Shown: piece after piece, positions 1 to 7,354 of the stretch
How the letters are laid out: each line of letters starts with the position of its first letter
Numbering within the stretch: position 1 is the first letter of the stretch
Source of the DNA: Oscillospiraceae bacterium
GTDB lineage: Bacteria > Bacillota > Clostridia > Oscillospirales > Oscillospiraceae
Assembly (NCBI GenBank): GCA_024404215.1
Contig: JAKSQI010000019.1
Location: 1 to 15,186 of the forward strand
Direction: 5' to 3'
Length of the DNA: 15,186 bases
The notes under the pieces: generated by a model
The model's database searches: none
Told to the model about the DNA's origin: nothing
What the model saw: only the letters and a program-made list of their open reading frames with translations
Program-made: the position numbers and the translations under genes

Positions 1-330
1 CTGGAGCAATTACTATCCAATGCTCTTAAGTATACCCAAACGGGCGAAATATCCATTGCACTTGAAGAAGGAAATCGACTGACGGTTAAAGATACCGGCA
101 TAGGCATTGCACCGGAGGACTTGCCTCGGGTTTTTGAAAAGGGCTATACCGGGCTTAATGGTCGTCTGAACAAGGCTTCCAGTGGCCTGGGGCTTTATCT
201 GGCGAAAACAGCGGCGGATAGACTGACCATTCCCTTGACGGTAACCAGCCAAGTGGGAAAAGGAAGCTGTTTTGAACTGAATCTGGAGGGGAAAATCCTC
301 CAAAAAGGAAGAGGGGAGGCAAGCAAATGA
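1..330 (+). CDS. Sensor histidine kinase, C-terminal part (BceS-like), 5' end outside window
   Basis: The frame is open from base 1 and encodes the last 109 residues of a kinase ATP-binding (HATPase_c) domain. Visible in order are the N box (LLSNALKYT), the G1 box (DTGIGI), the F box (FEKGYTG) and the G2 box (SSGLGLYLAK), followed by the usual VGKGSCFELNL end. The wording around FEKGYTGLNGR and SGLGLYL resembles the intramembrane-sensing kinases BceS/GraS, which respond to cell-envelope antibiotics. That sub-family call is inference, because the sensing and dimerisation parts are outside the window. The enzyme would autophosphorylate a histidine and pass the phosphate to a response regulator, presumably encoded upstream. 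Its TGA overlaps the ATG of the next gene (ATGA), so the two are translationally coupled. No BceAB-type transporter gene follows within the window. Confidence 0.9.
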   Translation: MEQLLSNALKYTQTGEISIALEEGNRLTVKDTGIGIAPEDLPRVFEKGYTGLNGRLNKASSGLGLYLAKTAADRLTIPLTVTSQVGKGSCFELNLEGKILQKGRGEASK

Positions 331-1007
331 AGAAGGGCTATACCATACATAGGGCCACGGAAAAGGATTATGATTTTATCCTCCGGCTGAATCGGGAAAA
401 TGTTGAGGTTTTGGCTCCCATGGATTTGGATCGTCTTTTGTACTTTGAGCGGGTGACTGAGCTGCTGTGGGTTGCGGAAGCGGATGGAAAACTGGCGGCA
501 TTTCTGATTGCCATGAGAGAAGGTGTCTCGGACTATGACAGCGAAAACTACCGCTGGTTCTCGGAACGATACCCTTGTTTTTTGTATGTGGACCGCATTG
601 TTTTGGATAGCTTTGCCAGGGGGAAAGGCTTGGGCAGCTTCCTGTATCAGCAAGTGTTTGAACACGCTGCAGGAGAGGGAATCCCGGTGGTGCTGGCTGA
701 AATTGATACGGTACCCTACAATGCTGCCAGCCTTGGCTTTCATCGTCAGATGGGCTTTCGCCAGGTTGGTACTCAGGCTGTTCGAAAGGGAACGGTAGAG
801 GTTTCTCTGCAGGAGCGTCTAATCGCCGAGAAATACAATATGAGCAGTAAAAAAGCTCCGTCTTCATTTGAAAACGGAGCATTTTTCATAGGACGATTTT
901 TTAGAATTCGTAGGCGCGGATGGCACCGGTGGGGCAGTTGTCCACGCAGACACCGCAGCCGGTGCACTTTTCCGGGTCAACCCGGGCCAGGTTATTTTCA
1001 ATGGTAA
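327..1007 (+). CDS. GNAT-family N-acetyltransferase with anomalous C-terminal extension
   Basis: This is a GNAT acetyltransferase, which moves an acetyl group from acetyl-CoA to an unknown amine. The core is residues 1 to about 170. It has the motif A region (YVDRIVLDSFARGKGLGSFLY, near residues 87-107, with the R/G-x-x-G-x-G acetyl-CoA loop) and the late NAASLGFHRQMGFRQVG motif. The overall pattern, including the early REGVSDYDSENYRWF stretch, resembles the predicted acetyltransferase group COG3818, which from memory is about 165-170 residues long. The start has GGGGAGG seven bases upstream and overlaps the kinase stop. The frame does not end where expected. From about residue 172 it continues for 55 residues through a terminator hairpin and 107 bases into the end of rnfB on the other strand, giving an Arg/Pro/Gly-rich tail unlike the core. 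A TGA at 841 and a TAA at 848 in the other two frames suggest a recent frameshift or a lost stop. Substrate unknown. Confidence 0.85.
   Translation: MKKGYTIHRATEKDYDFILRLNRENVEVLAPMDLDRLLYFERVTELLWVAEADGKLAAFLIAMREGVSDYDSENYRWFSERYPCFLYVDRIVLDSFARGKGLGSFLYQQVFEHAAGEGIPVVLAEIDTVPYNAASLGFHRQMGFRQVGTQAVRKGTVEVSLQERLIAEKYNMSSKKAPSSFENGAFFIGRFFRIRRRGWHRWGSCPRRHRSRCTFPGQPGPGYFQW
849..886. terminator. Bidirectional terminator between convergent GNAT gene and rnf operon
   Basis: The hairpin GCTCCGT (855-861) / ACGGAGC (874-880) extends inward by TTC/GAA after one mismatch. It is flanked by six A's (849-854) and five T's (882-886), so it can stop transcription on both strands. It ends the rnf operon five codons' length past the rnfB stop. 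On the + strand it lies inside the overlong GNAT reading frame. Confidence 0.85.
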
Positions 1008-1695
1008 CAGCCCCGGCAGGGCAGACCTTGGCACACTTGGTGCAGCCGATACATCCAACCTTGCAGGCAGCCTTGACCTTGGGGCCTTTCAGTTGGCTGG
1101 AGCAGGTTACTACAGACTGGTTCTTGGCAGGAATCAGAGTGATGACCTTGTTGGGGCAGGCTTTGGCACACAGACCACAGCCAACACAGCGGCGGGGGTC
1201 AATGTGGGCAATGTCATTTTCAATACATATGGCATTATTGGGGCATACAGCCACACAGCTGCCGTAGCCAAGGCAGCCAAAGGTGCAAGCCGACCCGCCG
1301 CCAAACAGCAGCTTGGCTGCAGAGCAGGTTTGCACACCTTCATAATGGCAAATCTGACCGCGGGCGTTGCAGTCACCGCTGCAGCGTACATAAGCAGAGA
1401 CGGGATCGGCAACAGAAGCTGTTACACCCAGAGCAGCCGCAATCTTTTCGGCGGCTTCTGCACCGCCTGGGCGGCAAAGATTTGCGGCAATGGTGGAATC
1501 AGCAGCCAAAGCGGCAGCATATCCGTCACAGCCGGAATAGCCGCAGGCACCACAGTTTGCACCGGGCAGACAGGCTCGGATGGCCAGTTCGGTTTCGTTC
1601 ACCTTTACAGCCATGTAGTGACTGGCAATGACCAATATCAGCGCACAAACCAGACCAATGACACCAACTAAAATTGTAGCAGTAAGAATACTCAT
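901..1695 (-). CDS. rnfB: Rnf complex iron-sulfur subunit RnfB
   Basis: RnfB is the ferredoxin-side electron entry subunit of the Rnf complex, on the cytoplasmic face of the membrane. The 264-residue protein has an N-terminal membrane helix (about 5-26). Next comes the 4Fe-4S domain CLPGANCGACGYSGC (42-56) with C74. A C-terminal run of ferredoxin-type cysteine clusters follows near 137-151, 170-180 (CVGCGLCAKACP), 211-225 (CIGCTKCAKVCP) and 244-254 (CTGCGVCVDNCP). The many clusters fit the long clostridial form rather than the shorter proteobacterial one. The start chosen is the ATG at 1693-1695 with AAGGAGG eight bases upstream; the frame stays open 17 codons further but lacks a ribosome binding site there. 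The rnfA stop TAA overlaps that ribosome binding site. It is the last gene of the operon. Confidence 0.96.
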   Translation of the reverse strand: MSILTATILVGVIGLVCALILVIASHYMAVKVNETELAIRACLPGANCGACGYSGCDGYAAALAADSTIAANLCRPGGAEAAEKIAAALGVTASVADPVSAYVRCSGDCNARGQICHYEGVQTCSAAKLLFGGGSACTFGCLGYGSCVAVCPNNAICIENDIAHIDPRRCVGCGLCAKACPNKVITLIPAKNQSVVTCSSQLKGPKVKAACKVGCIGCTKCAKVCPAGAVTIENNLARVDPEKCTGCGVCVDNCPTGAIRAYEF

Positions 1696-1708
1696 TGCGG
1701 TGCCCTCC

Positions 1709-2299
1709 TTAACCGAAAATGTTGGTAACGATACCCGCAAAGCCATAGAAGGCCAGAGATACGATAGAGGCGGAGATTAAGGTAATGGGAATGCCGCTGA
1801 AGGGCTTGGGGGGAATGGCTTCCTCTACGCGGCTGCGAACGCCGGCGAAGAGAACCATGGCCAAAAGAAAGCCTAAGCCACAGCCCAAAGAACTGACCAT
1901 GCTGGTCAGAAAGTTATAGCCATCGGTCATGTTGTTAATGGTAACGCCCAAAACAGCACAATTGGTGGTAATCAGGGGAAGGTAAATACCAAGGGATTTG
2001 TGCAGGGCAGGCAGATATTTTTTCAGAACGATTTCGACGAACTGAACCAGGGCGGCAATAACCAAAATGAAAACGATGGTTTGCAGATAGCCCAGATTGA
2101 AACGATCCAGCAGGAAGGTTTGAATGGGCCAGGTGGCAGCAGTGGCAACCAGCATGACAAAGATAACCGCAATGCCCATGCCGGTGGCCTGATCTACCTT
2201 CTTGGATACACCCAGGAAGGGGCAAATGCCAAGAAACTTAACCAGTGTATAGTTGTTTACCAGAACTGAGGCAAACAGAATGGCGAGCAGCTTAGTCAT
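1709..2299 (-). CDS. rnfA: Rnf complex membrane subunit RnfA
   Basis: RnfA is an integral membrane subunit of the ferredoxin:NAD+ oxidoreductase, homologous to RnfE and to NqrE. The 196-residue protein is almost wholly hydrophobic, with about six membrane segments. Two signature motifs are visible: LGICPFLG (C26) and TTNCAVLG (C114). In the related Nqr complex the equivalent cysteines of the two homologous subunits hold an iron centre within the membrane; the same role here is inferred by homology. The ATG at 2297-2299 is chosen because AGGAGG precedes it by nine bases and it overlaps the rnfE stop by eight bases. The upstream 46 codons open in this frame are the rnfE C-terminus read out of frame. 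rnfB follows after 13 bases. Confidence 0.96.
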   Translation of the reverse strand: MTKLLAILFASVLVNNYTLVKFLGICPFLGVSKKVDQATGMGIAVIFVMLVATAATWPIQTFLLDRFNLGYLQTIVFILVIAALVQFVEIVLKKYLPALHKSLGIYLPLITTNCAVLGVTINNMTDGYNFLTSMVSSLGCGLGFLLAMVLFAGVRSRVEEAIPPKPFSGIPITLISASIVSLAFYGFAGIVTNIFG

Positions 2300-2993
2300 T
2301 AACAGCAGCCTCCTTTTCTTCATTTGCACAGCCGCTGCAGGTAAGCTTGCCGCAGGCTTTGGCAGAGGGGCAGCCTTCGCAGTCAAAGCTCTTTTTGATG
2401 GGAGCCTTGCCATTGGTAAGGGCACTGACCAGAGCAATCATGATACCGAATACCAGGAAACCGCCGGGCGACTGCACCAAAATGGGAATGCAATGATCCT
2501 TGAGGAAGGGGATGGCCATGCCGGCAAAGCTTCCGTTGCCCAGTACCTCGCGGATAATGGCCATGCAGAGCAAGGCCAGCAGGAAGCCAATTCCCATTCC
2601 CAAACCATCCAAAGCAGCTTCGCCGACCTTGTGGCTGTTAGCATAGCCCTCAGCGCGGCCAAGGATGATGCAGTTTACAACAATCAGAGCCAGATAAACA
2701 CCCAGCATCTCGTACAGCGAGGGGAGATAAGCCTGCATCAAAAGCTGAACGATGGTAACAAAGCCTGCAATTACTACGATATAGCAGGGAATGCGGACCT
2801 TATCGGGAATGACATTCCGCAGGGCGGAAATGACGATGTTGGAGCAAATCAAAACAGCTGTGGCAGCCAAACCCATGGCCAGGGCGGAAATAACACTGGT
2901 AGAGGTTGCCAGCGTGGGGCAGGTACCAAGAAGGAGAACAAATACAGGGTTCTCTTTCAAAAGGCCCTTTAGAACTATATTAGATTTTTTCAT
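2292..2993 (-). CDS. rnfE: Rnf complex membrane subunit RnfE with cysteine-rich tail
   Basis: RnfE is the membrane partner of RnfA and a homologue of NqrD. The protein has 233 residues, with six predicted membrane segments up to about residue 193. It carries LGTCPTLA (C25) and VVNCIILG (C108), the pair expected to hold an intramembrane iron centre together with C26 and C114 of RnfA. After the last membrane segment comes a soluble tail of about 40 residues containing five cysteines (205, 208, 214, 219, 222) in a C-x2-C-x5-C-x4-C-x2-C pattern, ending in a charged stretch. The core family does not need this tail. Its start ATG overlaps the rnfG stop (ATGA) and has AAAGGAGG ten bases upstream. 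Confidence 0.95.
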   Translation of the reverse strand: MKKSNIVLKGLLKENPVFVLLLGTCPTLATSTSVISALAMGLAATAVLICSNIVISALRNVIPDKVRIPCYIVVIAGFVTIVQLLMQAYLPSLYEMLGVYLALIVVNCIILGRAEGYANSHKVGEAALDGLGMGIGFLLALLCMAIIREVLGNGSFAGMAIPFLKDHCIPILVQSPGGFLVFGIMIALVSALTNGKAPIKKSFDCEGCPSAKACGKLTCSGCANEEKEAAVND

Positions 2994-3514
2994 CCTGCGG
3001 AGGCCTCCTTTACCATGGAATAGGTTGCCAAGGCATCAGCCATGGCTTCTTTAAAGGCGTTGGAGGAGTAGGTGGCACCGGAGAAAACGTCTACGTCCAT
3101 AACGGTGTCAGCCGTTGCGCCAATAAAGGTCTGGGGGTAGGTATCCCGGCCAAAGTCCTTGGATTCATAGTAGCCGGTAATGGAAACAGCAGCAATACTT
3201 CCATCTGTGCCGATGGCAGCGGTAATGCCCATATCACCGTTTGAATACTGGCTGGTGGCAGCCAGTACGGCTACATAGCCCTTGCCGGAGGTTTCACGAT
3301 AGAGGGCGGTAACGGTTTCCGGGGCATCAGCGGGCAGAGCCAGTTCTTCAAAGCTGCCGCCGGGAATGACCTGCTGCAGGGAGGCTTGAATGGTTTTTGC
3401 CTTGTTTTCAGCAATAACGGGAGCGGTAAAGCTGTTCGTTACAGCCAGCAGAACCGCTACCACCAAACAGATGACGGTCAGTACCGCAACACACTTGATG
3501 TATTCTTTTTTCAT
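2990..3514 (-). CDS. rnfG: Rnf complex flavoprotein subunit RnfG
   Basis: RnfG is a membrane-anchored subunit carrying covalently bound FMN on the outer face of the membrane. The 174-residue protein has one N-terminal helix (about 8-26) followed by an FMN-binding domain. The flavinylation motif SGATYS is at 145-150, so the FMN would be attached through a phosphoester to T148; this follows from the RnfG/NqrC family. It is at the short end for the family but appears complete. The start overlaps the rnfD stop (ATGA) and has GGAGGG eight bases upstream. The attachment would need a flavin transferase (ApbE), which is not encoded in this window. Confidence 0.95.
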   Translation of the reverse strand: MKKEYIKCVAVLTVICLVVAVLLAVTNSFTAPVIAENKAKTIQASLQQVIPGGSFEELALPADAPETVTALYRETSGKGYVAVLAATSQYSNGDMGITAAIGTDGSIAAVSITGYYESKDFGRDTYPQTFIGATADTVMDVDVFSGATYSSNAFKEAMADALATYSMVKEASAG

Positions 3515-4449
3515 GCGGCAATCCCTCCAAACGGTTTTTTACGGGTCCATTTGTCAATGAAGGGAGTAAGAATGTTCATGAGCAGAATGGAGAAGGATAC
3601 ACCCTCGGGGTAACTGCCCCAGAAACGAATTATGAAGGTCAGAAGACCACAGCCTATGCCGAAGACCACCTGGCCCCACTTGGTGGTGGGAGTAGTTACA
3701 TAGTCGGTTGCCATGAAGATGGCGCCCAGGAAGAGACCGCCGGAGAGAATGCAAAGCAAGGCTTCATAAGGGCTGCCGGTAACAATCAGACTGCCCAGGT
3801 AGACCGTTGCGATGAAGGTAACCGGGGTGTGCCAAGAGATGACATCGCGAATTATCAGATAAAGTCCGCCTAATAGCAGGGCTGCTGCGCAGGTTTCACC
3901 CAGGGCACCGGAGCACTGGCCCAGGAAAAGCTTCATGAGAGAAAGACTGCGGATGTCTCCGCTGTTAATGACAGCCAAAGGGGTGGCGGAGGAGACGGCA
4001 TCAACTGAACCAAGAAAGGACGGAGCCGCGCTCATGGCGGAGGTGAAAGCCAGCAGCATCACAATGCGGCCTACAATGGCGGGGTTGGCAAAGTTCTTGC
4101 CCAGACCGCCAAAAAGACACTTGACAATGACGATGGCGAAGAAGGTACCCACAACAGCCTGCCAAAGGGGAATGGTAACCGGCAGATTCATGGCCAGCAA
4201 AAGGCCGGTGATAATGGCGGATAAATCCTTTATGGTATTCTCTTTCTTCGTAATGCGGTCAAAGGCATATTCAAAAACAACCGCAGAAATGACCGTTGAG
4301 GCATAAACGGCAATGGCTCGCAGACCGAAAAGAATGACGGATACGATAACCGCAGGAGCAAGTGCCAGAATAACATCCAGCATAATGTTCTGTGTAGTAC
4401 GCTTCCCCGTAAAGTGGGGGGATACGGTTAATATCAGCTTCTCACCCAT
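3511..4449 (-). CDS. rnfD: Rnf complex membrane flavoprotein subunit RnfD
   Basis: RnfD is an integral membrane subunit with covalent FMN, homologous to NqrB, and is thought to take part in ion transport. The 312-residue protein has about nine to ten hydrophobic segments and the conserved GLGKNFANPAIVGR (115-128) region. The flavinylation motif reads SSATPL (153-158), with T156 as the expected attachment residue; the second position is serine where the general family motif has glycine. The start chosen, the ATG at 4447-4449, overlaps the rnfC stop by eight bases. It has the purine-rich AGGAAGAAGGTGG upstream and begins with the family-typical SPH motif (residues 10-12). Twenty-five further codons open upstream are Arg/Lys-rich and are the rnfC tail in another frame. 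Confidence 0.95.
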   Translation of the reverse strand: MGEKLILTVSPHFTGKRTTQNIMLDVILALAPAVIVSVILFGLRAIAVYASTVISAVVFEYAFDRITKKENTIKDLSAIITGLLLAMNLPVTIPLWQAVVGTFFAIVIVKCLFGGLGKNFANPAIVGRIVMLLAFTSAMSAAPSFLGSVDAVSSATPLAVINSGDIRSLSLMKLFLGQCSGALGETCAAALLLGGLYLIIRDVISWHTPVTFIATVYLGSLIVTGSPYEALLCILSGGLFLGAIFMATDYVTTPTTKWGQVVFGIGCGLLTFIIRFWGSYPEGVSFSILLMNILTPFIDKWTRKKPFGGIAA

Positions 4450-5806
4450 TCTTGCCACCTTCTTCCTTGGCTTTTGCTTCTTCCTCACGCTTCTTCTGTT
4501 CCGCCTGCTTCTGCTGCCAGGCACGGAGGTCAGACTTAGCCAGCTTGTGCCGCTGAATCATGTTACGTTTAGCGGGACAGACGAAAACGCAGGCACCGCA
4601 CTCCATGCAAAGGTTTACTTTCAGTTCAGCAAGAGCTTCGTTATCCTTGCTGCGCATGGCCTTTGAAATCATGGGAGGATTCAGTCCCATGGGGCAGTGG
4701 TTCACACAGCGACCACAACGGATACAGGGGCCTTCTGCCGGCTTTTCACCGTCGACGTGGTCAAAGGCTAAGATAGCGTTGGTACTCTTCAAGATAGGCT
4801 GACGAAGATTGGGTACAGCGATTCCCATCATGGGGCCGCCATAGAGAACCTTGGCAGGTGCACATTTGAAACCACCGGCAAATTCAAAAACATCCAGCAG
4901 AGAGGTGCCAATGGGTGCCACCACATTCTTGGGCTGAGCAACGGCTGAGCCGTCTACGGTAACACATTTGGCTACCAGAGGCATGCCGGTTTCCACGTAC
5001 TCCGCCAGTGTGGCCAGAGAGGTTACATTCATAACCACAACGCCAACATCCAAGGGGAGCTTGCCCTCAGGAACGATTTTACCGGTGGTATTGTAAATGA
5101 GCACCTTTTCAGCACCCTGAGGGTAACTGGATTTCAGAACACAGACAGAGCACACAGGGTCATTGGCGGTAATGCGCTTCATGGTTTCAATGGCATCGGG
5201 CTTGTTGTCTTCAATGGCAATGATAATCTTCTTGGCCTGCATGTGCTTTTTCAGCAGTTCAAGTCCTCTCTCCACCTGGCCGGCCCGATAGGTCATGGTG
5301 ATGGTGTCACTGGTAATATAGGGTTCGCATTCTGCGCCGTTGATGACAAACTCTTCAATCTGGCTCAGGTCCTTTACATTCAGCTTTACAGCTGTAGGAA
5401 AGCCGGCACCGCCCAAACCGACTACACCACTGTCGCGAACGGCGGCGATAAAATCGGCATAGCTCTCAATGACCGGAGGAACAGCCCCTTCGTAGGGGGT
5501 CATCTGACCGTCGGATTCAATGGTGACATTCTGGATATAGTAGCCGTTGCTCATAAGCTCGGTGTCAATTTTTTTGACTTTACCGGAAATAGAGGCATAA
5601 ATAGGGCTGGACATGTAGCCGCCCTCTGCAATCTTTTGGCCAACCTTTACTTCGTCACCAACCTTAACCGAAGGTGTATCAGGGGCGCCGATATGCATGG
5701 ATAGAGGAATGGTGACACTTTTTACGTCCTTCATTCGTACCGCATGGGAACCGGCTGTGTTTTTTCGGTGCGGAACATGAACGCCGCGTATCTGGCGTGG
5801 CTTCAT
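4442..5806 (-). CDS. rnfC: Rnf complex NADH-side subunit RnfC
   Basis: RnfC is the peripheral subunit that exchanges electrons with NAD+/NADH. The 454-residue protein has an N-terminal lipoyl-like region and a Rossmann-like NADH/FMN domain with GLGGAGFPT (130-138) and NGAECEP (156-162), as in the 51-kDa subunit of complex I. It also has two 4Fe-4S clusters, CIRCGRCVNHCP (361-372) and CMECGACVFVCP (400-411). The last 25 residues are Gln/Lys/Glu-rich and probably form a charged helix. The ATG at 5804-5806 is chosen because AAAGGAG lies about nine bases before it. A GTG two codons upstream is too close to that site. It is the first gene of the operon, so order C-D-G-E-A-B matches other Clostridia. 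Confidence 0.96.
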   Translation of the reverse strand: MKPRQIRGVHVPHRKNTAGSHAVRMKDVKSVTIPLSMHIGAPDTPSVKVGDEVKVGQKIAEGGYMSSPIYASISGKVKKIDTELMSNGYYIQNVTIESDGQMTPYEGAVPPVIESYADFIAAVRDSGVVGLGGAGFPTAVKLNVKDLSQIEEFVINGAECEPYITSDTITMTYRAGQVERGLELLKKHMQAKKIIIAIEDNKPDAIETMKRITANDPVCSVCVLKSSYPQGAEKVLIYNTTGKIVPEGKLPLDVGVVVMNVTSLATLAEYVETGMPLVAKCVTVDGSAVAQPKNVVAPIGTSLLDVFEFAGGFKCAPAKVLYGGPMMGIAVPNLRQPILKSTNAILAFDHVDGEKPAEGPCIRCGRCVNHCPMGLNPPMISKAMRSKDNEALAELKVNLCMECGACVFVCPAKRNMIQRHKLAKSDLRAWQQKQAEQKKREEEAKAKEEGGKNG

Positions 5807-5875
5807 TAACACTTCTCCTTTCTCTCTGTGAAATCAAAACAGGAATACGCCTGTCCTGACGAATGCTTATTTGAC

Positions 5876-5881
5876 ATTATA
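5876..5881 (-). promoter_or_regulatory. -10 box of the rnf operon promoter
   Basis: On the minus strand a perfect TATAAT sits about 70 bases before the rnfC start. The -35 is poor: the best candidate is CTGGCA with a 19-base spacer. The long poly-U-rich tract just upstream belongs to the end of the upp transcript. The leader would be about 60 bases long. Confidence 0.6.
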
Positions 5882-5954
5882 CTTCTTTTTGCTTGCTTTG
5901 TGCCAGTCTCTGAGCAAAAAAGAAAAAAAGATTTTAAGGCAAAGGAAAGAGATA

Positions 5955-5980
5955 CACCTTCTCCAAGGTTGGAGAAGGTG
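5955..5980 (-). terminator. Probable terminator after upp
   Basis: A perfect 10-base-pair stem, CACCTTCTCC / GGAGAAGGTG, with a six-base loop starts ten bases past the upp stop. The tract directly after it on the minus strand is only moderately T-rich, and stronger T runs come about 25-40 bases further on. It separates tsaE-tsaB-upp from rnf, possibly leakily. Confidence 0.7.
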
Positions 5981-5989
5981 AAGTCATAC

Positions 5990-6619
5990 TTATTTTGTGC
6001 CGAAAATGCGGTCACCGGCATCGCCGAGACCGGGAACAATGTAGCCGTGGTCATTCAGCCTCGCATCAATAGCAGCAATATAAATGTCTACATCCGGGTG
6101 GTCTGCCTGAATGCGGGCAATTCCTTCCGGAGCACCGATAAGGTTCATTAGCTTGATGGACTTGCAGCCATATTCTTTAATGAAGGTGATAGCGGCACTG
6201 GCGCTGCCGCCGGTAGCCAGCATGGGATCAATGACAATAACATCGCGATTGGCAATGTCATTGGGCATTTTGCAGTAATACTTCACGGGCTCCAGGGTTT
6301 CCGGGTCGCGGAAGAGCCCAATATGTCCTACTTTAGCGGAGGGGATGAGCTGAAGAATACCATCTACCATGCCCAAGCCGGCGCGGAGAATGGGAACAAT
6401 GGCCAGTTTCTTTCCGGCTAACTGGCGGACGGTAGCCGGACCAACAGGAGTTTCAATCTCAATGGCTTCTGTTTCCAAATTGCGGGTTACCTCATAGCAC
6501 ATGAGGCTGGCAACCTCAGAAACCAGTTCGCGGAATTCCTTAACGCCGGTATCCTTGTTGCGGATGATAGAGAGCTTGTGCTGAATCAGGGGATGGTCAA
6601 AAACAGTTACGGTGGACAT
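5990..6619 (-). CDS. upp: Uracil phosphoribosyltransferase
   Basis: Upp makes UMP from uracil and PRPP, a cytoplasmic pyrimidine salvage step. The 209-residue protein has the usual full length. It shows the PRPP-binding loop DPMLATGGSA (131-140), the PILRAGLGM segment (76-84) and the characteristic C-terminal PGLGDAGDRIFGTK. AGGAGG lies seven bases before the ATG. It begins 27 bases after the tsaB stop, so it is probably co-transcribed with tsaE and tsaB; no promoter is visible in that gap. Confidence 0.98.
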   Translation of the reverse strand: MSTVTVFDHPLIQHKLSIIRNKDTGVKEFRELVSEVASLMCYEVTRNLETEAIEIETPVGPATVRQLAGKKLAIVPILRAGLGMVDGILQLIPSAKVGHIGLFRDPETLEPVKYYCKMPNDIANRDVIVIDPMLATGGSASAAITFIKEYGCKSIKLMNLIGAPEGIARIQADHPDVDIYIAAIDARLNDHGYIVPGLGDAGDRIFGTK

Positions 6620-6646
6620 GATGCTTCCTCCTATGAAAACAGGTAT

Positions 6647-7354
6647 TTATATATTAGAATTATTGCTATTGGAAAGACGGGCCAAGCGCTCCCGTTCTGC
6701 TTGTGACAGGCGGAGATAATTGGGTTCCAATGCACCCGGATCATCAAAAATGCCGGACAGAGCGGCATTGGCAACGCCCCAGGCGTTCTGAAGGCGAATA
6801 GGCTCAGGGGCAAGACGGCAGGGCAGGCCGGCCTTGGTAAAGGCTTCCATGCAAAGAAGAGCACCGTCGCCAACAAAGTAGAAGGGCTTATCCAGCTGAC
6901 GGGCATCCTCCATAAGCTCGGCAAGAGAAATGGCCCGGTCTTCCTTTAAACGGCACAGGCTGTCACCCTGACGTTCAAACAGAGCGTTGTAAACCTGACT
7001 GCGGCGGGCATCCATTACCGGACAGATGATGGTACGGTCGTCCCAGCCTAAATGAGCCATAGCCTCAAGGGTAGAAACACCGCACAGAGGCTTGCCGGCC
7101 CCCCAGGCAAGCCCTTTAGCAGCGGCAATGCCGATACGAATTCCGGTAAAGGAGCCGGGACCTTTGGCAACGGCAATGCCATCCAAATCAGCCAACGTGA
7201 GGTCCAAATTACGAAGCAGTGCTTCTGCCATGGGGAGAAGGGTGCGGCTGTGAGTCAGGCCGCTTGCCTGATAAGCCTGTGACACTAAAACGCCGTTTTC
7301 GCAAAGCGCAACTGAAGCGGCTTTTGCGGAGGACTCTAAGGCCAGAATCTTCAT
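6647..7354 (-). CDS. tsaB: tRNA t6A biosynthesis protein TsaB
   Basis: TsaB is the non-catalytic partner of TsaD in the complex that places threonylcarbamoyl on A37 of tRNAs reading ANN codons. The 235-residue protein has the ASKHA fold start MKILALESSAKAASVAL and the family signature GPGSFTGIRIG (about 66-76). It ends with a short polar Asn/Ser tail. Its ATG overlaps the tsaE stop (ATGA), with GGAGG ten bases upstream. tsaD and the often-linked rimI are not in the window; upp follows instead. Confidence 0.96.
   Translation of the reverse strand: MKILALESSAKAASVALCENGVLVSQAYQASGLTHSRTLLPMAEALLRNLDLTLADLDGIAVAKGPGSFTGIRIGIAAAKGLAWGAGKPLCGVSTLEAMAHLGWDDRTIICPVMDARRSQVYNALFERQGDSLCRLKEDRAISLAELMEDARQLDKPFYFVGDGALLCMEAFTKAGLPCRLAPEPIRLQNAWGVANAALSGIFDDPGALEPNYLRLSQAERERLARLSNSNNSNI

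Noticed and set aside
153..158. SSATPL in place of SGATPL in RnfD (residue numbers, protein at 3511-4449)
   Set aside because: The acceptor threonine is kept, and I cannot rule out that serine here is common in clostridial RnfD, so I noted it only in the gene entry.
2253..2972. Plus-strand frame of 239 codons opposite rnfE
   Set aside because: Its translation is rich in Asn, Gln and Gly in the manner of reverse-read membrane protein genes. rnfE on the other strand is certain.
5806..6054. Minus-strand frame of 82 codons between upp and rnfC
   Set aside because: It overlaps the upp end, the terminator hairpin and the rnf promoter, and has no ribosome binding site.
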